Notes: a model not told the origin generated them from the letters alone. A stretch of 64,000 bases of DNA from Streptomyces sp. TRM49041 (GCF_008271805.1 NZ_VSRY01000140.1:1-64000), one strand, 5' to 3'. Numbered from the stretch's first letter, positions 42,217 through 51,132 are shown. Numbers and translations are program-made.

Positions 42217-43101
42217 ATGGGTGCAGAGCCGACAGGGATCGTGGCCGTGACCGGAGCCGGCGGCCGGGTCGGGCGGCGCGTCGCCGACCGGCTGGCCGTC
42301 GCGGGCGTGCCGCTGCGGCAGCTCGGGCGCGACCCGGCACGCCTCCCGGACCTCCCGGGCGCGGTGAAGGCGCCACCCGCCGCCTACGGGGACGCCGACG
42401 CCATGCGCCGGGCGCTCGACGGCGCCGACACGCTGTTCCTGGTGTCGGGGCACGAGAACCCCGACCGCGTCACCGAGCACCGCACCGCCGTCGACGCGGC
42501 GGTGGCCGCGGGCATCGGCCGGGTCGTCTACCTGTCGTTCCAGGGCGCCGCCCCCGACGCCACGTTCACCTTCGCCCGGGACCACTGGCACACCGAGCAG
42601 TACATCCGGGCCCACGACGGCCTGTCGTTCACATTTCTGCGCGACAGCTGGTACCTGGCGGGCATCCCGGCGATGACCGGCCGGGACGGGGTCATCCGGG
42701 GCCCCGCCGGGAACGGCCGCGTCGCCGCCGTCGCCCACGAGGACATCGCCGATGTCGCGGCGACCGTGCTGCTCGGCCCGGCGGCGCACGACGGCGCCAC
42801 CTACGACGTGACGGGCGGCGAGGCGTTCACCCTCGCGGAGGCGGCCGAGGCGATGTCCCGGGCCACCGGCCGTACCATCCGCTACCTGCCGGAGACCCGC
42901 GACGAGGCGTACGCCTCACGGGGCGGGTACGGGGCCGAGGGGTGGCAGCTCGACGGCTGGGTCACCTCGTACGAGGCCATCGCGCGCGGGGAGCTGGGCG
43001 CGGTCTCCGACACCGTCGAGCGGCTGACGGGACACGCGCCCATGACACTGCCCGAATACCTGGTGAAACACCCGAGGAGCTACGCCCACCTGCTCGGGTA
43101 G
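42217..43101 (+). CDS. NmrA-like NAD(P)-binding oxidoreductase
   Basis: 294 residues from ATG 42217 (GGAGA upstream; GTG 42199 is an alternative). Atypical short-chain reductase: Rossmann GAGGRVGRRVADRL at the N-terminus, ADTLFLVSGHENPDR, VVYLSFQGAAPDATF and a C-terminal substrate domain (YDVTGGEAFTLAEAAEAMS). Family members sense redox state or reduce quinones and small ketones; no substrate is implied. Single gene after cobN; the 200-bp gap contains short GCGGCAAGCGG-type repeats and no gene. Confidence 0.88.
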   Translation: MGAEPTGIVAVTGAGGRVGRRVADRLAVAGVPLRQLGRDPARLPDLPGAVKAPPAAYGDADAMRRALDGADTLFLVSGHENPDRVTEHRTAVDAAVAAGIGRVVYLSFQGAAPDATFTFARDHWHTEQYIRAHDGLSFTFLRDSWYLAGIPAMTGRDGVIRGPAGNGRVAAVAHEDIADVAATVLLGPAAHDGATYDVTGGEAFTLAEAAEAMSRATGRTIRYLPETRDEAYASRGGYGAEGWQLDGWVTSYEAIARGELGAVSDTVERLTGHAPMTLPEYLVKHPRSYAHLLG

Positions 43102-43104
43102 GCG

Positions 43105-43281
43105 TCAGTCCTCGCCGAGCACGATGTTCCACTCCTGTGCCGCCGGGTCTTCAGGCTCCCGGTCCGTGCGTGCCGGTCTGCAGGTACGCACGCGGCCCTG
43201 GATCTCCTGGGCCAGCGAAATGGGCTGGTGCGTGGCGGGCGTCTGGGCGCCGCCGCCTGTTGTCGCTTTTTGTGTACTCAT
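43105..43281 (-). CDS. Small hypothetical protein (58 aa)
   Basis: ATG 43281 (or GTG 43287) opens a short frame: Thr/Gly-rich start (MSTQKATTGGG), a central RVRTCRPARTDREPE with one cysteine, and a terminal WNIVLGED. No domain, signal or membrane helix. It is convergent with the NmrA gene (stops 4 bp apart) and divergent from the FBP-domain gene, and its codon use fits real coding. Function unknown. Confidence 0.55.
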   Translation of the reverse strand: MSTQKATTGGGAQTPATHQPISLAQEIQGRVRTCRPARTDREPEDPAAQEWNIVLGED

Positions 43282-43361
43282 GGCCACCGAGTACCCACAC
43301 AGCGCGAGCTAAACAGAAAATCAGATGCAGCGTGCAGGCACCTTCCGTACGGTCCCGGTAC

Positions 43362-43880
43362 GTGGAACCTCTCACCGACCGACAGATCCGCGCGTCCTTC
43401 GTCAACTGCTCGAAGGGCGACGCGGCCCGGCTCAGACTCCCGGCCGACTTCGGCGAACTCCCCTGGGGCGACCTCGACTTCCTGGGCTGGCGCGACCCCG
43501 GAGCCCCGCTCCGCGCGCATATCGTCCTGCCGCCGGACGCTCCGGGCGGCAAGCCCGTCGGCATCACGCTGAGGGTTCCGGAAGCGGCCAGGACCAGCGC
43601 GGTGAAGTCCAGTCTGTGCCGGATCTGCCTGACCGGGCACGCGTCGTCGGGCGTCTCGCTGCTCGTCGCCCCGCGCGCGGGCGCCGCGGGGCGGGACGGC
43701 AACACGGTGGGCGTCTACATCTGCGCCGACCTCGCCTGCCCGCTGTACGTACGCGGCAAGCGGCAGCCCGCCCTGCGCACCCGCCACGAGGAGTCCCTCA
43801 CCGTCGAGGAGCGGGTCGACCGGATGCGGGCCAACCTGCTCGCGTTCGTGGCGAACGTACGGCTACCGTTCGGCGCATGA
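43362..43880 (+). CDS. FBP (FusB-like) zinc-finger domain protein
   Basis: 172 residues from GTG 43362. Start VEPLTDRQIRASFVNCSKGD, DFLGWRDPGAPLRAHIV, then a four-cysteine zinc finger LCRICLTGH ... ICADLACPLYVRGK and a C-terminal helical arm. This is the elongation-factor-G-binding fold first known from FusB, which frees EF-G from fusidic acid. In Streptomyces it is common and its native role is unclear. No ribosome site precedes the GTG, and TACGGT about 14 bases upstream may support a leaderless message. It overlaps the next gene by ATGA. Confidence 0.88.
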   Translation: MEPLTDRQIRASFVNCSKGDAARLRLPADFGELPWGDLDFLGWRDPGAPLRAHIVLPPDAPGGKPVGITLRVPEAARTSAVKSSLCRICLTGHASSGVSLLVAPRAGAAGRDGNTVGVYICADLACPLYVRGKRQPALRTRHEESLTVEERVDRMRANLLAFVANVRLPFGA

Positions 43881-45859
43881 GTGCCGAGGGGCGGTCCATC
43901 GCGGAACCGGCGAAGCACCCGCCGCCGGCTCCGGGCACCGCCCCGACACCGCGCCGACCGCCCCCGGACCCGGCCCCCGACACCCGCCCGAGCCACCCGG
44001 CCGCGAGCCACCCGGCCGGCCCGGCGCCGCCCGGCGCCGACACGACGGGGCCGGACCGGCCCGCACCCGCTCCGGGCCGTCCGGCGCGCACCGCCCCCCG
44101 CGCGCGTAGCGCTCTTCGGGCGGTCGCCGCGTTCGCCGCGCTGCCCTACCGGGAGCGGACCGACCCGCGCCGGGTCGTGCGCTGCTGGCCGGACCTCACC
44201 GCTCTGTGTGCCGCCACGGTCTTCTTCTGGCTGTCCCTCACGCCCTCTCTGGTGCCCCGCCCATGGATCCTCCAGGGAGTCATCGGCGGGATCACGGCCG
44301 CGATCGGGTACGCGGTCGGCGCTACGCTCAGCGGCCTGCCGCGCGCGGTCGTACGGTGGCGGCCGCGCGCGGAGTTACGGAGGGCCGTACGCGTCCGGGG
44401 CTGGCAGGCGTACTGGCTGCTCAGCCCGGTCGTGGCGGGCTCGCTCATCTCCGAGAGCGCCCAGATGCAGCGCAGGCTCCGCCAGTTGCAGGGCCTGCCG
44501 CCCACGCTCACCTGGCACACCGTGATGATCGCCCTGACCGCGGTCGCCCTGTGCGCGCTGCTCCTCCTCGTCGCGCGGCTCGTACGGCTGGGGGCGCGCC
44601 GGCTGATCCGGGCGCTCGGCGGCTGGCTGCCCCGACCGGTCGCCGTCGGCGCGGGCCTGGCCCTCACCGCGATGACGGTGACCGTCGGCATACGGGACGT
44701 GGTCTTCGACCGGGGCATAGTCGACGTCGCCGACCGCATCGCCGAGGCCACCAACCGCGGCACCAAGGACGGCATCACCCGCCCCGCCTCCCGCTACGTC
44801 TCCGGCGGCCCCGGCTCACTGCTCGGCTGGCAGGACCTGGGCTTCCAGGGTCGCAACTTCACCGGCACCACGCCGACGCGCCACGACATCTCCGCGTACA
44901 CCGGCCGCCCCGCCAAGGACCCGGTCCGTGTGTACGTCAGCTCCCAGCTGCCGCGCGTGTTCGGCGACGGGGACGACGGAAACACGCCGTTCCGCGCGCA
45001 GGCCCGGCTCGCCGTGCGCGAACTGGAGCGCACAGGGGCGTTCACCCGCAAGGTGCTGGCCATCGCCGGCACGACGGGCAGCGGCTGGATCGACTCGAAC
45101 GTCGCCCAGTCCCTGGAGTACCTGCACGGCGGGGACACCGCGATCGTCGCCGTCCAGTACTCGTACCTCCCCTCCTGGGTCTCCTTCCTCGTCGACAAGG
45201 AGAAGGCCGGCAAGGCCACGCGCGAACTCGTCGACGCCGTACGGGCCAGGCTGGACACGCTGCCGGCCGCCGGGCGCCCGAAGCTGGTCGTCACCGGCGA
45301 GAGCCTGGGCGCCTACGCGGTCGAGGCGTCCTTCGGCTCCGTCGAGGACCTCATGGACGCCACGGACGGGGCCCTGCTGCTGGGCGCGCCCAACTTCTCG
45401 CCGCTCTCCCGGCAGTTGCGCGAGGACCGCGACCCGGGCAGCCCGGTGTGGCGGCCGCAGTACCGGAACGGGCTGCACGTACGCGTCGCGCAGTTCCCGG
45501 CGGTCGACCTGCGGCGCCCGGCCGGAGGCCCGTGGGCGGCACCGCGCGTCGTATACCTGCAGAACGCGTCCGACCCGATCGTCTGGTGGTCCCCGGACCT
45601 GCTGTTCGAGCGGCCCGAGTGGATGGACGAGCCGCTGGGCCCCGACATCACCTCCGAGATCAACTGGTTCCCGTTCGTGGCCTTCTGGCAGACCACCGTC
45701 GACATGGCCGTCAGCTACGGTGTCCAGGCGCCGCACGGCCACCGCTACGGGGCGGGCGCCGTGGACGGCTGGGCGGCCGTCGTACCGCCGGACGGCTGGA
45801 CCGAGCAGGACACCCGGCGGCTGCGCACGTACATCGCGGGCAGGAAGACCCCGTACTAG
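43877..45859 (+). CDS. Membrane-anchored alpha/beta hydrolase (Abhydrolase_9/DUF2319 type)
   Basis: 660 residues from an ATG overlapping the FBP gene stop. A disordered Pro-rich cytoplasmic segment (about 1-85) is followed by four membrane helices (about 105-290: LTALCAATVFFWLSLTPSLV, GVIGGITAAIGYAVG and others). The C-terminal extracytoplasmic hydrolase domain has a GESLGAY nucleophile elbow, with VVYLQNASDPIVWW near the acid and APHGHRYG near the His. The family is actinobacterial and likely acts on lipids at the envelope; no substrate is known. Coupled to the FBP gene, though a functional link is unclear. Confidence 0.88.
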   Translation: MSAEGRSIAEPAKHPPPAPGTAPTPRRPPPDPAPDTRPSHPAASHPAGPAPPGADTTGPDRPAPAPGRPARTAPRARSALRAVAAFAALPYRERTDPRRVVRCWPDLTALCAATVFFWLSLTPSLVPRPWILQGVIGGITAAIGYAVGATLSGLPRAVVRWRPRAELRRAVRVRGWQAYWLLSPVVAGSLISESAQMQRRLRQLQGLPPTLTWHTVMIALTAVALCALLLLVARLVRLGARRLIRALGGWLPRPVAVGAGLALTAMTVTVGIRDVVFDRGIVDVADRIAEATNRGTKDGITRPASRYVSGGPGSLLGWQDLGFQGRNFTGTTPTRHDISAYTGRPAKDPVRVYVSSQLPRVFGDGDDGNTPFRAQARLAVRELERTGAFTRKVLAIAGTTGSGWIDSNVAQSLEYLHGGDTAIVAVQYSYLPSWVSFLVDKEKAGKATRELVDAVRARLDTLPAAGRPKLVVTGESLGAYAVEASFGSVEDLMDATDGALLLGAPNFSPLSRQLREDRDPGSPVWRPQYRNGLHVRVAQFPAVDLRRPAGGPWAAPRVVYLQNASDPIVWWSPDLLFERPEWMDEPLGPDITSEINWFPFVAFWQTTVDMAVSYGVQAPHGHRYGAGAVDGWAAVVPPDGWTEQDTRRLRTYIAGRKTPY

Positions 45860-45882
45860 TGCCTTTCCGGGAGGAAGCTCGC

Positions 45883-46422
45883 ATGCTGAAGGGCGGCAAG
45901 GTAGGGCTCAGGGCCCGGCACGAGGACGACATCCCGATCCTGCGGGCCGAGCTCTACGACGACGTGGTCAACGCCTCGCGGGCCGAAGGCGTGCCGTGGC
46001 GGCCGATCACGCCCGGGTCGAAGGACGCGCGGCTGGTGGTGGACGACAAGGAGCAGGGGCGCGTCCAGTTCTCCGTGGTGGAGTTGGACGGCGGCACGCT
46101 GGTCGGCACCGCGGTGCTGTGGGGCATCGACAACCACAATCGGTCCGCGCACATCGGACTGGGGCTGCTGCCGTCCTCCCGCGGCAAGGGCTACGGCACC
46201 GACGTGGTCGCGGTGCTGTGCCACTACGGCTTCGTCGTGCGCGGCCTGCAGCGGCTGCAGATCGAGACGCTGTCGGACAACACCGCGATGCTGCGCTCCG
46301 CCGAGCGCAACGGCTTCGTCCGCGAGGGCGTACTGCGCTCCTCGGCCTGGGTGATGGGCGAGTTCCTGGACCAGGTACTGCTCGGGCTCCTCGTCCAGGA
46401 CTGGAAGCCTGACGCGACCTAG
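45883..46422 (+). CDS. GNAT-family N-acetyltransferase (RimJ/RimL-like)
   Basis: 179 residues from ATG 45883 behind GGGAGGAAG. Start VGLRARHEDDIPILRAELY, a central VGTAVLWGIDNHNRSAHIGLG, acetyl-CoA loop PSSRGKGYGTDVVAVL and the terminal IETLSDNTAMLRSAERNGFV. These are typical of RimJ/RimL-type acetyltransferases acting on protein N-termini or small amines; the substrate is unknown. 23 bp after the hydrolase gene, so possibly the third gene of that operon. Confidence 0.9.
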   Translation: MLKGGKVGLRARHEDDIPILRAELYDDVVNASRAEGVPWRPITPGSKDARLVVDDKEQGRVQFSVVELDGGTLVGTAVLWGIDNHNRSAHIGLGLLPSSRGKGYGTDVVAVLCHYGFVVRGLQRLQIETLSDNTAMLRSAERNGFVREGVLRSSAWVMGEFLDQVLLGLLVQDWKPDAT

Positions 46423-46558
46423 GGTCTGCCCGCAGGACGGGCCCGCTGGTTCTTCGGTCCGGGATGGTGCTTCGATCCGGCGCCGTCCCCACTACATCCT
46501 TCGATGCAGCGGCGGTTCGTCCCCCGTCACGACGAGGACGGGCCTCGCCGTCGCGACG

Positions 46559-47809
46559 ATGAGAGGTATGACGACGACATCGGGGCCGAGGACGGGGCCG
46601 GGGCCGACAACGGGGCCGGGAAAGACGGGAGAAGGGCCGACACGACCGGTCGGCACGGGGGAGGGGCGGCGGCTGCCCCTGCTGGACGTGCTCCGCGGGG
46701 TCGCGATCCTCGGCACGCTGATGACCAACGTGTGGATCTTCACCGCGCCCGGTGGCGAGTGGGGCGTCCTGGCGGCCGGTCCGGCGGGAGGTGGCCTCTC
46801 CGGTTCGTTCGGCGAGGCCGCCGAGAGCGTGTTCCGGCTGCTGGCGGACGGTAAGTTCCTGTCGCTGCTGACGATCCTGTTCGGTGCGGGCCTCGCCATC
46901 CAGTACGGGTCGGCGGAGCGGCGCGGGCAGCCGTGGCCGGGTCGGTACCGCCGGCGGGCGCTGTTCCTCTTCGCGGAGGGCACCGTGCACTTCGTGCTGG
47001 TCTTCGCGTGGGACGTGCTCATGGGGTACGCGGTGACGGCGCTGTTCGTGGCGTGGCTGCTGACCCGCTCGGCGCGGGCCCGCCGCCGGGTCATGTGGTG
47101 GGCGGCCGGGCTGCACCTGACGGTCATGGGCCTGCTGACGGCCGCGCTCGCGCTGAACGGTTCCGAGGCCGCGGGCGACGGGGCGGTGTCGCCCGAGGTC
47201 GTCGACCTGTACGCGCACGGAAGCTGGTCCGACCAGATCGCGTTCCGGCTGGAGAACGCCGTCGCCCTGCGCATCGAACCCGTCCTGTCGGCCGGGCTGC
47301 TGGTGTTCCTGTTCCTGCTGGGTGTGCGGTTGCTGCGGGCGGGCGCGTTCGGCTCCGACGACAGCGGGCGGCGGATCCGGGCGCGGATGCTCGCCTGGGG
47401 CCTGGGCCTCGGGGTGCCGCTGAACGTGGCCTGCGCGGTGGGCGGCGAGGACTGGTTCCTGCTGGGCCGGTACGCGGCGGCGCCGCTGGTGGCGGTCGGG
47501 TACATCGGCCTGATCGGCGCGCTGGTGGACCGCGTGGTCCGCCCGGGCCCGATGACGCGGGGCCTGACGTCCGTGGGGCGCACGGCCCTCTCCGGCTACG
47601 TCCTCCAGAACGTCCTGTGCGCGCTCGTCTCGTACGGCTTCGGACTCGGCCTCGCGGCCCGGCTGGGCGACACCTGGAGGCCGTGGTGGGTGATGGCCCT
47701 GTGGGCGGCGGTGTCCGCGCTGCTGCTGGTGGGGTCCACGCTGTGGCTGCGCCGGTTCTCGGCGGGCCCGCTGGAGTCGGTCCAGCGGTGGGCGCTCCGG
47801 CGGAGCTGA
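46559..47809 (+). CDS. DUF418 membrane protein
   Basis: 416 residues; ATG 46559 or ATG 46568 are both possible starts and neither has a good ribosome site. After a Thr/Gly/Pro-rich lead, RRLPLLDVLRGVAILGTLMTNVW opens the DUF418/acyltransferase-3-like membrane fold with about ten helices. LLTILFGAGLAIQYGSAERRG and GRTALSGYVLQNVLCALVSY are characteristic. Many bacteria carry several paralogs; it is thought to be an envelope transporter or acyl-group handler. Alone between the GNAT gene and a convergent carboxypeptidase gene. Confidence 0.9.
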   Translation: MRGMTTTSGPRTGPGPTTGPGKTGEGPTRPVGTGEGRRLPLLDVLRGVAILGTLMTNVWIFTAPGGEWGVLAAGPAGGGLSGSFGEAAESVFRLLADGKFLSLLTILFGAGLAIQYGSAERRGQPWPGRYRRRALFLFAEGTVHFVLVFAWDVLMGYAVTALFVAWLLTRSARARRRVMWWAAGLHLTVMGLLTAALALNGSEAAGDGAVSPEVVDLYAHGSWSDQIAFRLENAVALRIEPVLSAGLLVFLFLLGVRLLRAGAFGSDDSGRRIRARMLAWGLGLGVPLNVACAVGGEDWFLLGRYAAAPLVAVGYIGLIGALVDRVVRPGPMTRGLTSVGRTALSGYVLQNVLCALVSYGFGLGLAARLGDTWRPWWVMALWAAVSALLLVGSTLWLRRFSAGPLESVQRWALRRS

Positions 47810-47854
47810 CCGGAAAGCGCTGGACGGGCGGTGATCGGGCTTACGGCCGTCGGC

Positions 47855-49240
47855 TCACGGCGCGGTCCGCCGCCGCACCGTCCACAGGGCGGCGGCGGCC
47901 ACGCACGCCGAGCCGATGACGAGGATCGGGAGGACGGGGTTCGGTGCCTCGCCGCCGGGCCGGTCCCCCGCCGCCTGGGCCGGTGCCGCCGGGCGCGTGG
48001 CAGCAGGCCCGGCGGCACCGGGGGTCGCGCCGGGCGGTGACCCACCGGCCGAGGCGGCCTCCCTGGCGGAGGCCGCCCGGGAGGCCGAGGCCGCAGAGGC
48101 CGCCGAAGCGTCGCCGGCCGCCGTAGCCGTAGCCGTAGCCGTAGCCGAGGCCGAATCCGAGGCCGAATCCGAGGCCGACGGGGACGCCGCCGGCCCCGCC
48201 TCCGCCTCCACCGCCGACGCGGCCTTCGGGCGAGGCGGCAGCAGCGACCCCACCGGCCGGACCTCCGACCCCGGCCCGAACCCCCAGTCCAGCAGTGCCC
48301 TGGCCTCCTCGTACACCGCCCGCCAGCCGCCCGAGCGCGGGTCCATGACCGTCACCACCAGCGTCCGCCCGTTCCGCCGGGCGGCGGCGATCAGTGTGTT
48401 GCCCGCCTCGCTGGTGGAGCCGTTCTTCACGCCGATGATCCCCGGGTACCGGCCGACCCCGTCGTCCCCGGTCACCAGCCGGTTCGTGTTGCGGATGCCG
48501 TACGCCCAGCCGCCCGCGGGGAACGACGCGTAGGGCAGCGCGCAGTAGTGGGCGAAGTCCGGGTTCCGCAGCCCGGCTCGGCCGAAGACGGCCAGGTCGT
48601 ACGCCGACGAGACCTGTCCCGGCGCGTCGTACCCGTCCGGCGACACCACCTTCGTGTCCCGCGCGCCCAGCGACCGCGCCGTGGCCTCCATCTGCCGTGC
48701 CGTCGCCTCCCAGCCGCCGTTCAGCCCGGCCAGCACCCGTACGGCGTCGTTGCCGGAGTGCAGGAACACTCCGCGCCACAGGTCGGCCACCTGGTACGTG
48801 ACGTCCTCCTTGACGCCGACCAGGCTGCTGCCGTCCCCGATGCCCGTGAGCTCCTTCTCGGCCACCGTGTGCCGGGTGCTCGGCGACAGCCGGGGAAGCA
48901 CGGTCAGCGCGAACAGCGCCTTGAGCGTGGAGGCGGGCGGCAGCCGCTTATGGGCGTTCCGGGCGGCCAGCACATCACCGCTACCGGCGTCGGCGACCAG
49001 CCAGGACCGTGCGGAGAGCGACGGCGGCTCCGTGCCCCCGGGCGGCAGCCGTACCTGCGTACCGGTCCGGTGCAGGACCGCCGGGTCCACGCGCGCGCTG
49101 GGCCGGGGCGGCATCGGCTCACCGGGGCGGGGGCCGGTGGCGGACGCGGCCGACGACAGGACCAGCAGCGGCAGCAGCAGGACCAGGAGCAGGAGGCCGG
49201 TCGCGCCTGCCGTGAAGCGTGCCGAAGAACTGACGATCAT
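47855..49240 (-). CDS. D-alanyl-D-alanine carboxypeptidase (S11 penicillin-binding protein)
   Basis: 461 residues. Signal helix at residues 10-33, then an S11 domain: PPASTLKAL (Ser-x-x-Lys), LHSGNDAV (SxN) and GVKNGST in place of the common KTG, a variant also found in other actinobacterial carboxypeptidases. Residues about 335-425 form a low-complexity Ser/Ala/Thr/Pro spacer encoded by GCCGTA- and GAATCCGAGGCC-type repeats. A C-terminal membrane helix (ILVIGSACVAAAALWTV) and an RRR anchor end the protein, so both ends may be membrane-attached. It trims the terminal D-Ala of peptidoglycan stem peptides. Confidence 0.92.
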   Translation of the reverse strand: MIVSSSARFTAGATGLLLLVLLLPLLVLSSAASATGPRPGEPMPPRPSARVDPAVLHRTGTQVRLPPGGTEPPSLSARSWLVADAGSGDVLAARNAHKRLPPASTLKALFALTVLPRLSPSTRHTVAEKELTGIGDGSSLVGVKEDVTYQVADLWRGVFLHSGNDAVRVLAGLNGGWEATARQMEATARSLGARDTKVVSPDGYDAPGQVSSAYDLAVFGRAGLRNPDFAHYCALPYASFPAGGWAYGIRNTNRLVTGDDGVGRYPGIIGVKNGSTSEAGNTLIAAARRNGRTLVVTVMDPRSGGWRAVYEEARALLDWGFGPGSEVRPVGSLLPPRPKAASAVEAEAGPAASPSASDSASDSASATATATATAAGDASAASAASASRAASAREAASAGGSPPGATPGAAGPAATRPAAPAQAAGDRPGGEAPNPVLPILVIGSACVAAAALWTVRRRTAP

Positions 49241-49319
49241 TCAGCCACGGTAGGAAGGAGACGGCCGTTCTGCAGAGCGATGTGCGCCGACCGGCCTACG
49301 CCTATGCGCGCGTAAGGGC

Positions 49320-49354
49320 GCGTACGGGATACGTAGCCAGGCGTACGGGATACG
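49320..49354. repeat. Pair of GCGTACGGGATACG direct repeats, 21 bp apart
   Basis: Two exact 14-mers starting at 49320 and 49341, each containing the dyad CGTA-CGGGA-TACG, spaced by two helical turns in the 255-bp gap between the carboxypeptidase start and the KdpF-like gene. This looks like a cooperative binding site. Confidence 0.6.
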
Positions 49355-49495
49355 CCAAGAGGGCCCCCCGCTCGTTATGGAGGTGTCGAGGCCGCGCCCG
49401 GCGCGCGTAGGGGCCGGTTTCCTCGAACGCGGAACGGCAGCCGGGCGGGCGCCGTCTTTCATCGTGTCACCCATCCGTACACCGGGAGTCCCCAA

Positions 49496-49582
49496 ATGAC
49501 CGAGTACGTCGTCGGCATCATCGTGGCCGCCGCTCTGGTCGGCTATCTCGCGCTCGCCGTCTCCTACCCGGAGCGCTTCTGA
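49496..49582 (+). CDS. KdpF-like 28-residue membrane peptide, no kdpABC next to it
   Basis: ATG 49496 with GGGAG eight bases upstream. The 28-residue product starts MTEYVVGIIVAAALVGYLAL and ends in SYPERF, closely resembling KdpF, the small stabilising subunit of the KdpFABC potassium pump, including the terminal PERF. In intact operons kdpA follows immediately; here a CmpX-like channel gene follows 100 bp later and no kdpA, kdpB or kdpC is present. It is either an orphaned KdpF or a look-alike small membrane protein. Confidence 0.75.
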   Translation: MTEYVVGIIVAAALVGYLALAVSYPERF

Positions 49583-49682
49583 CCACTGTCATCCGTATGG
49601 CGGGGCGGAAGCGGCCGGGACGAGCGGGCCGAACGGCATGGCTGCTATCCACGAGGAGTAGGCATCCGAGGGGGCTTGCCGA

Positions 49683-50504
49683 GTGGAGGGCCACTCGGGT
49701 CGCAGCACGTCAACCACCTCCGCCGTCCTCGCGGTGGACTTCCAGCAGGGCATCTCCGACGCCTGGTCGAGGGTCGCCCAGTTCGTCCCGAAGTTCGTGG
49801 CCTTCCTGGTCATCCTGGTCATCGGGTGGCTCGTGTCGAAGCTCATCGCCAAGATCGTGGACCGGGTGCTGCGCAGGGTCGGCTTCGAACGGCTCAGTGA
49901 GCGAGCGGGCTCGTCCCGCATGCTCGAGAACTCGGAGTACGACGCCACCGGGATCATCAGCAAGGTCGTCTACTACGGGCTGCTGCTCGTGACCCTGCAG
50001 CTGGCCTTCGGGGTCTTCGGTCCGAACCCCGTCAGCAACATGATCGACGGCGTCGTCGCCTGGCTGCCGAGGGCCGTGGTGGCGCTGGTCCTGGTGGTCG
50101 TCGCGATGGCCATCGCCAACGCCGTACGGAACATCGTCCAGGGCGTCCTGTCGGGAGTCTCGTACGGCAACACGGTCGCGACCATCGCGTGGGGCGTGAT
50201 CGTCGCGCTCGGTGTGATCGCGGCGCTGGGGCAGGCTGGCATCGCCACGGCCGTCACGCAGCCGGTGCTGTACGCGGTGCTCGCCACGGCGGCCGGCATC
50301 CTGATCGTCGGCATCGGCGGCGGGGCCGTCATGCCGATGCGGCAGCGGATCGAGCGCTGGATGGGCGCGGCGGAGGCGGAGTCCGGCAAGGCCCGTTCGG
50401 GCGCGAGCGCCTACATGGCCGGTCGCGAGGACGCCAGGGCCCAGGCGCAGGAGCAGCGGGAGCGGGCGGAGCGGGAGCGCGGGGGCGGCATGGACCCCAT
50501 GTGA
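49683..50504 (+). CDS. CmpX-like mechanosensitive-channel-related membrane protein
   Basis: 273 residues from GTG 49683 behind GAGGGGG. Four or five membrane helices with two copies of the conserved TM-helix repeat (VAFLVILVIGWLVSKLIAKI; AVVALVLVVVAMAIANAVRN). A glycine-rich turn (GVLSGVSYGN) and a C-terminal cytoplasmic charged tail (REDARAQAQEQRERAERERG) follow. Members of this family are associated with osmotic and ionic stress. It lies just after the KdpF-like gene, in the same direction, possibly co-transcribed. Confidence 0.85.
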   Translation: MEGHSGRSTSTTSAVLAVDFQQGISDAWSRVAQFVPKFVAFLVILVIGWLVSKLIAKIVDRVLRRVGFERLSERAGSSRMLENSEYDATGIISKVVYYGLLLVTLQLAFGVFGPNPVSNMIDGVVAWLPRAVVALVLVVVAMAIANAVRNIVQGVLSGVSYGNTVATIAWGVIVALGVIAALGQAGIATAVTQPVLYAVLATAAGILIVGIGGGAVMPMRQRIERWMGAAEAESGKARSGASAYMAGREDARAQAQEQRERAERERGGGMDPM

Positions 50505-50514
50505 CGGCCGGGAC

Positions 50515-50922
50515 TCAGTCCGCGTCCAAGTCCAGGTCCAGGTCCGGGTCCGGGTCCGGGTCCGGGTCCGGGTCCCGGTCCAGGTGCGGGTCCGGGCCCG
50601 CGTCGCGCTCGGCGGAGCCCAGCAGGTCGTACCGGTGGACCAGCCAGCAGATGGCCGTCAGTCGGCACACGGCGTAGTCGTAGCCGGGCGGCTCGTCCCA
50701 GTCGCTCTCGGCGAGCGCGTCGAGGAACCCGAGCGCGTAGTCGGAGAGCAGCTCGTGGTCCGGCGGGCCGGGCACCAGCTCCGGCCCGTCGGCCCCGATG
50801 CGCTCGCGCAGCGCGGCGACATGCTGGTCGACGGCGGCGACGAAGCCGGGCTCGAAGGCGAACTCGGCCAGGCGCGGCGCGTACGCCGCGGCGACGTCGG
50901 ACAGGGGCGACAGGGAAGGCAC
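50515..50922 (-). CDS. Hypothetical protein with Asp-Pro/Asp-Leu repeat tail
   Basis: 135 residues from GTG 50922. The first 100 residues are helical (VAAAYAPRLAEFAFEPGFVA, ALGFLDALAESDWDEPPGYD, CRLTAICWLVHRYDLL) and look like a small Streptomyces family I cannot name securely. The last 25 residues are (DP)n(DL)n, encoded by a GGGTCC-type hexanucleotide repeat (50521-50583). The tail length is probably unstable. Convergent with the CmpX-like gene. Function unknown. Confidence 0.72.
   Translation of the reverse strand: MPSLSPLSDVAAAYAPRLAEFAFEPGFVAAVDQHVAALRERIGADGPELVPGPPDHELLSDYALGFLDALAESDWDEPPGYDYAVCRLTAICWLVHRYDLLGSAERDAGPDPHLDRDPDPDPDPDPDLDLDLDAD
50521..50583. repeat. Hexanucleotide repeat (tccggg/tccagg)
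   Basis: About ten copies of a 6-bp unit in the 3' end of the 135-residue gene, encoding the Asp-Pro and Asp-Leu tail. Confidence 0.9.
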
Positions 50923-51132
50923 CCGCCCACGTTAGGCGGGGGACGGGCGGTCCGAAGAGCCCCGAAGACGGCATGCGACCCATCTCACGTGGCCGGCCGA
51001 GCCGTCGGCGAGCCGAGCCGGGACGAGGCGGCGAGGCGGCCGGGATCGGGGCGGGCGTGATAGGCGTCGCTTCTGAGGGGCACTTGGGGAGGCGTACTTC
51101 TTCGACGCCACTTCTGCCTCGGGAGGAACCCC

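Noticed and set aside
49583..49682. Remnant of kdpA after the KdpF-like gene
   Set aside because: Translation of the 100-bp gap in all frames shows nothing like the conserved KdpA start.
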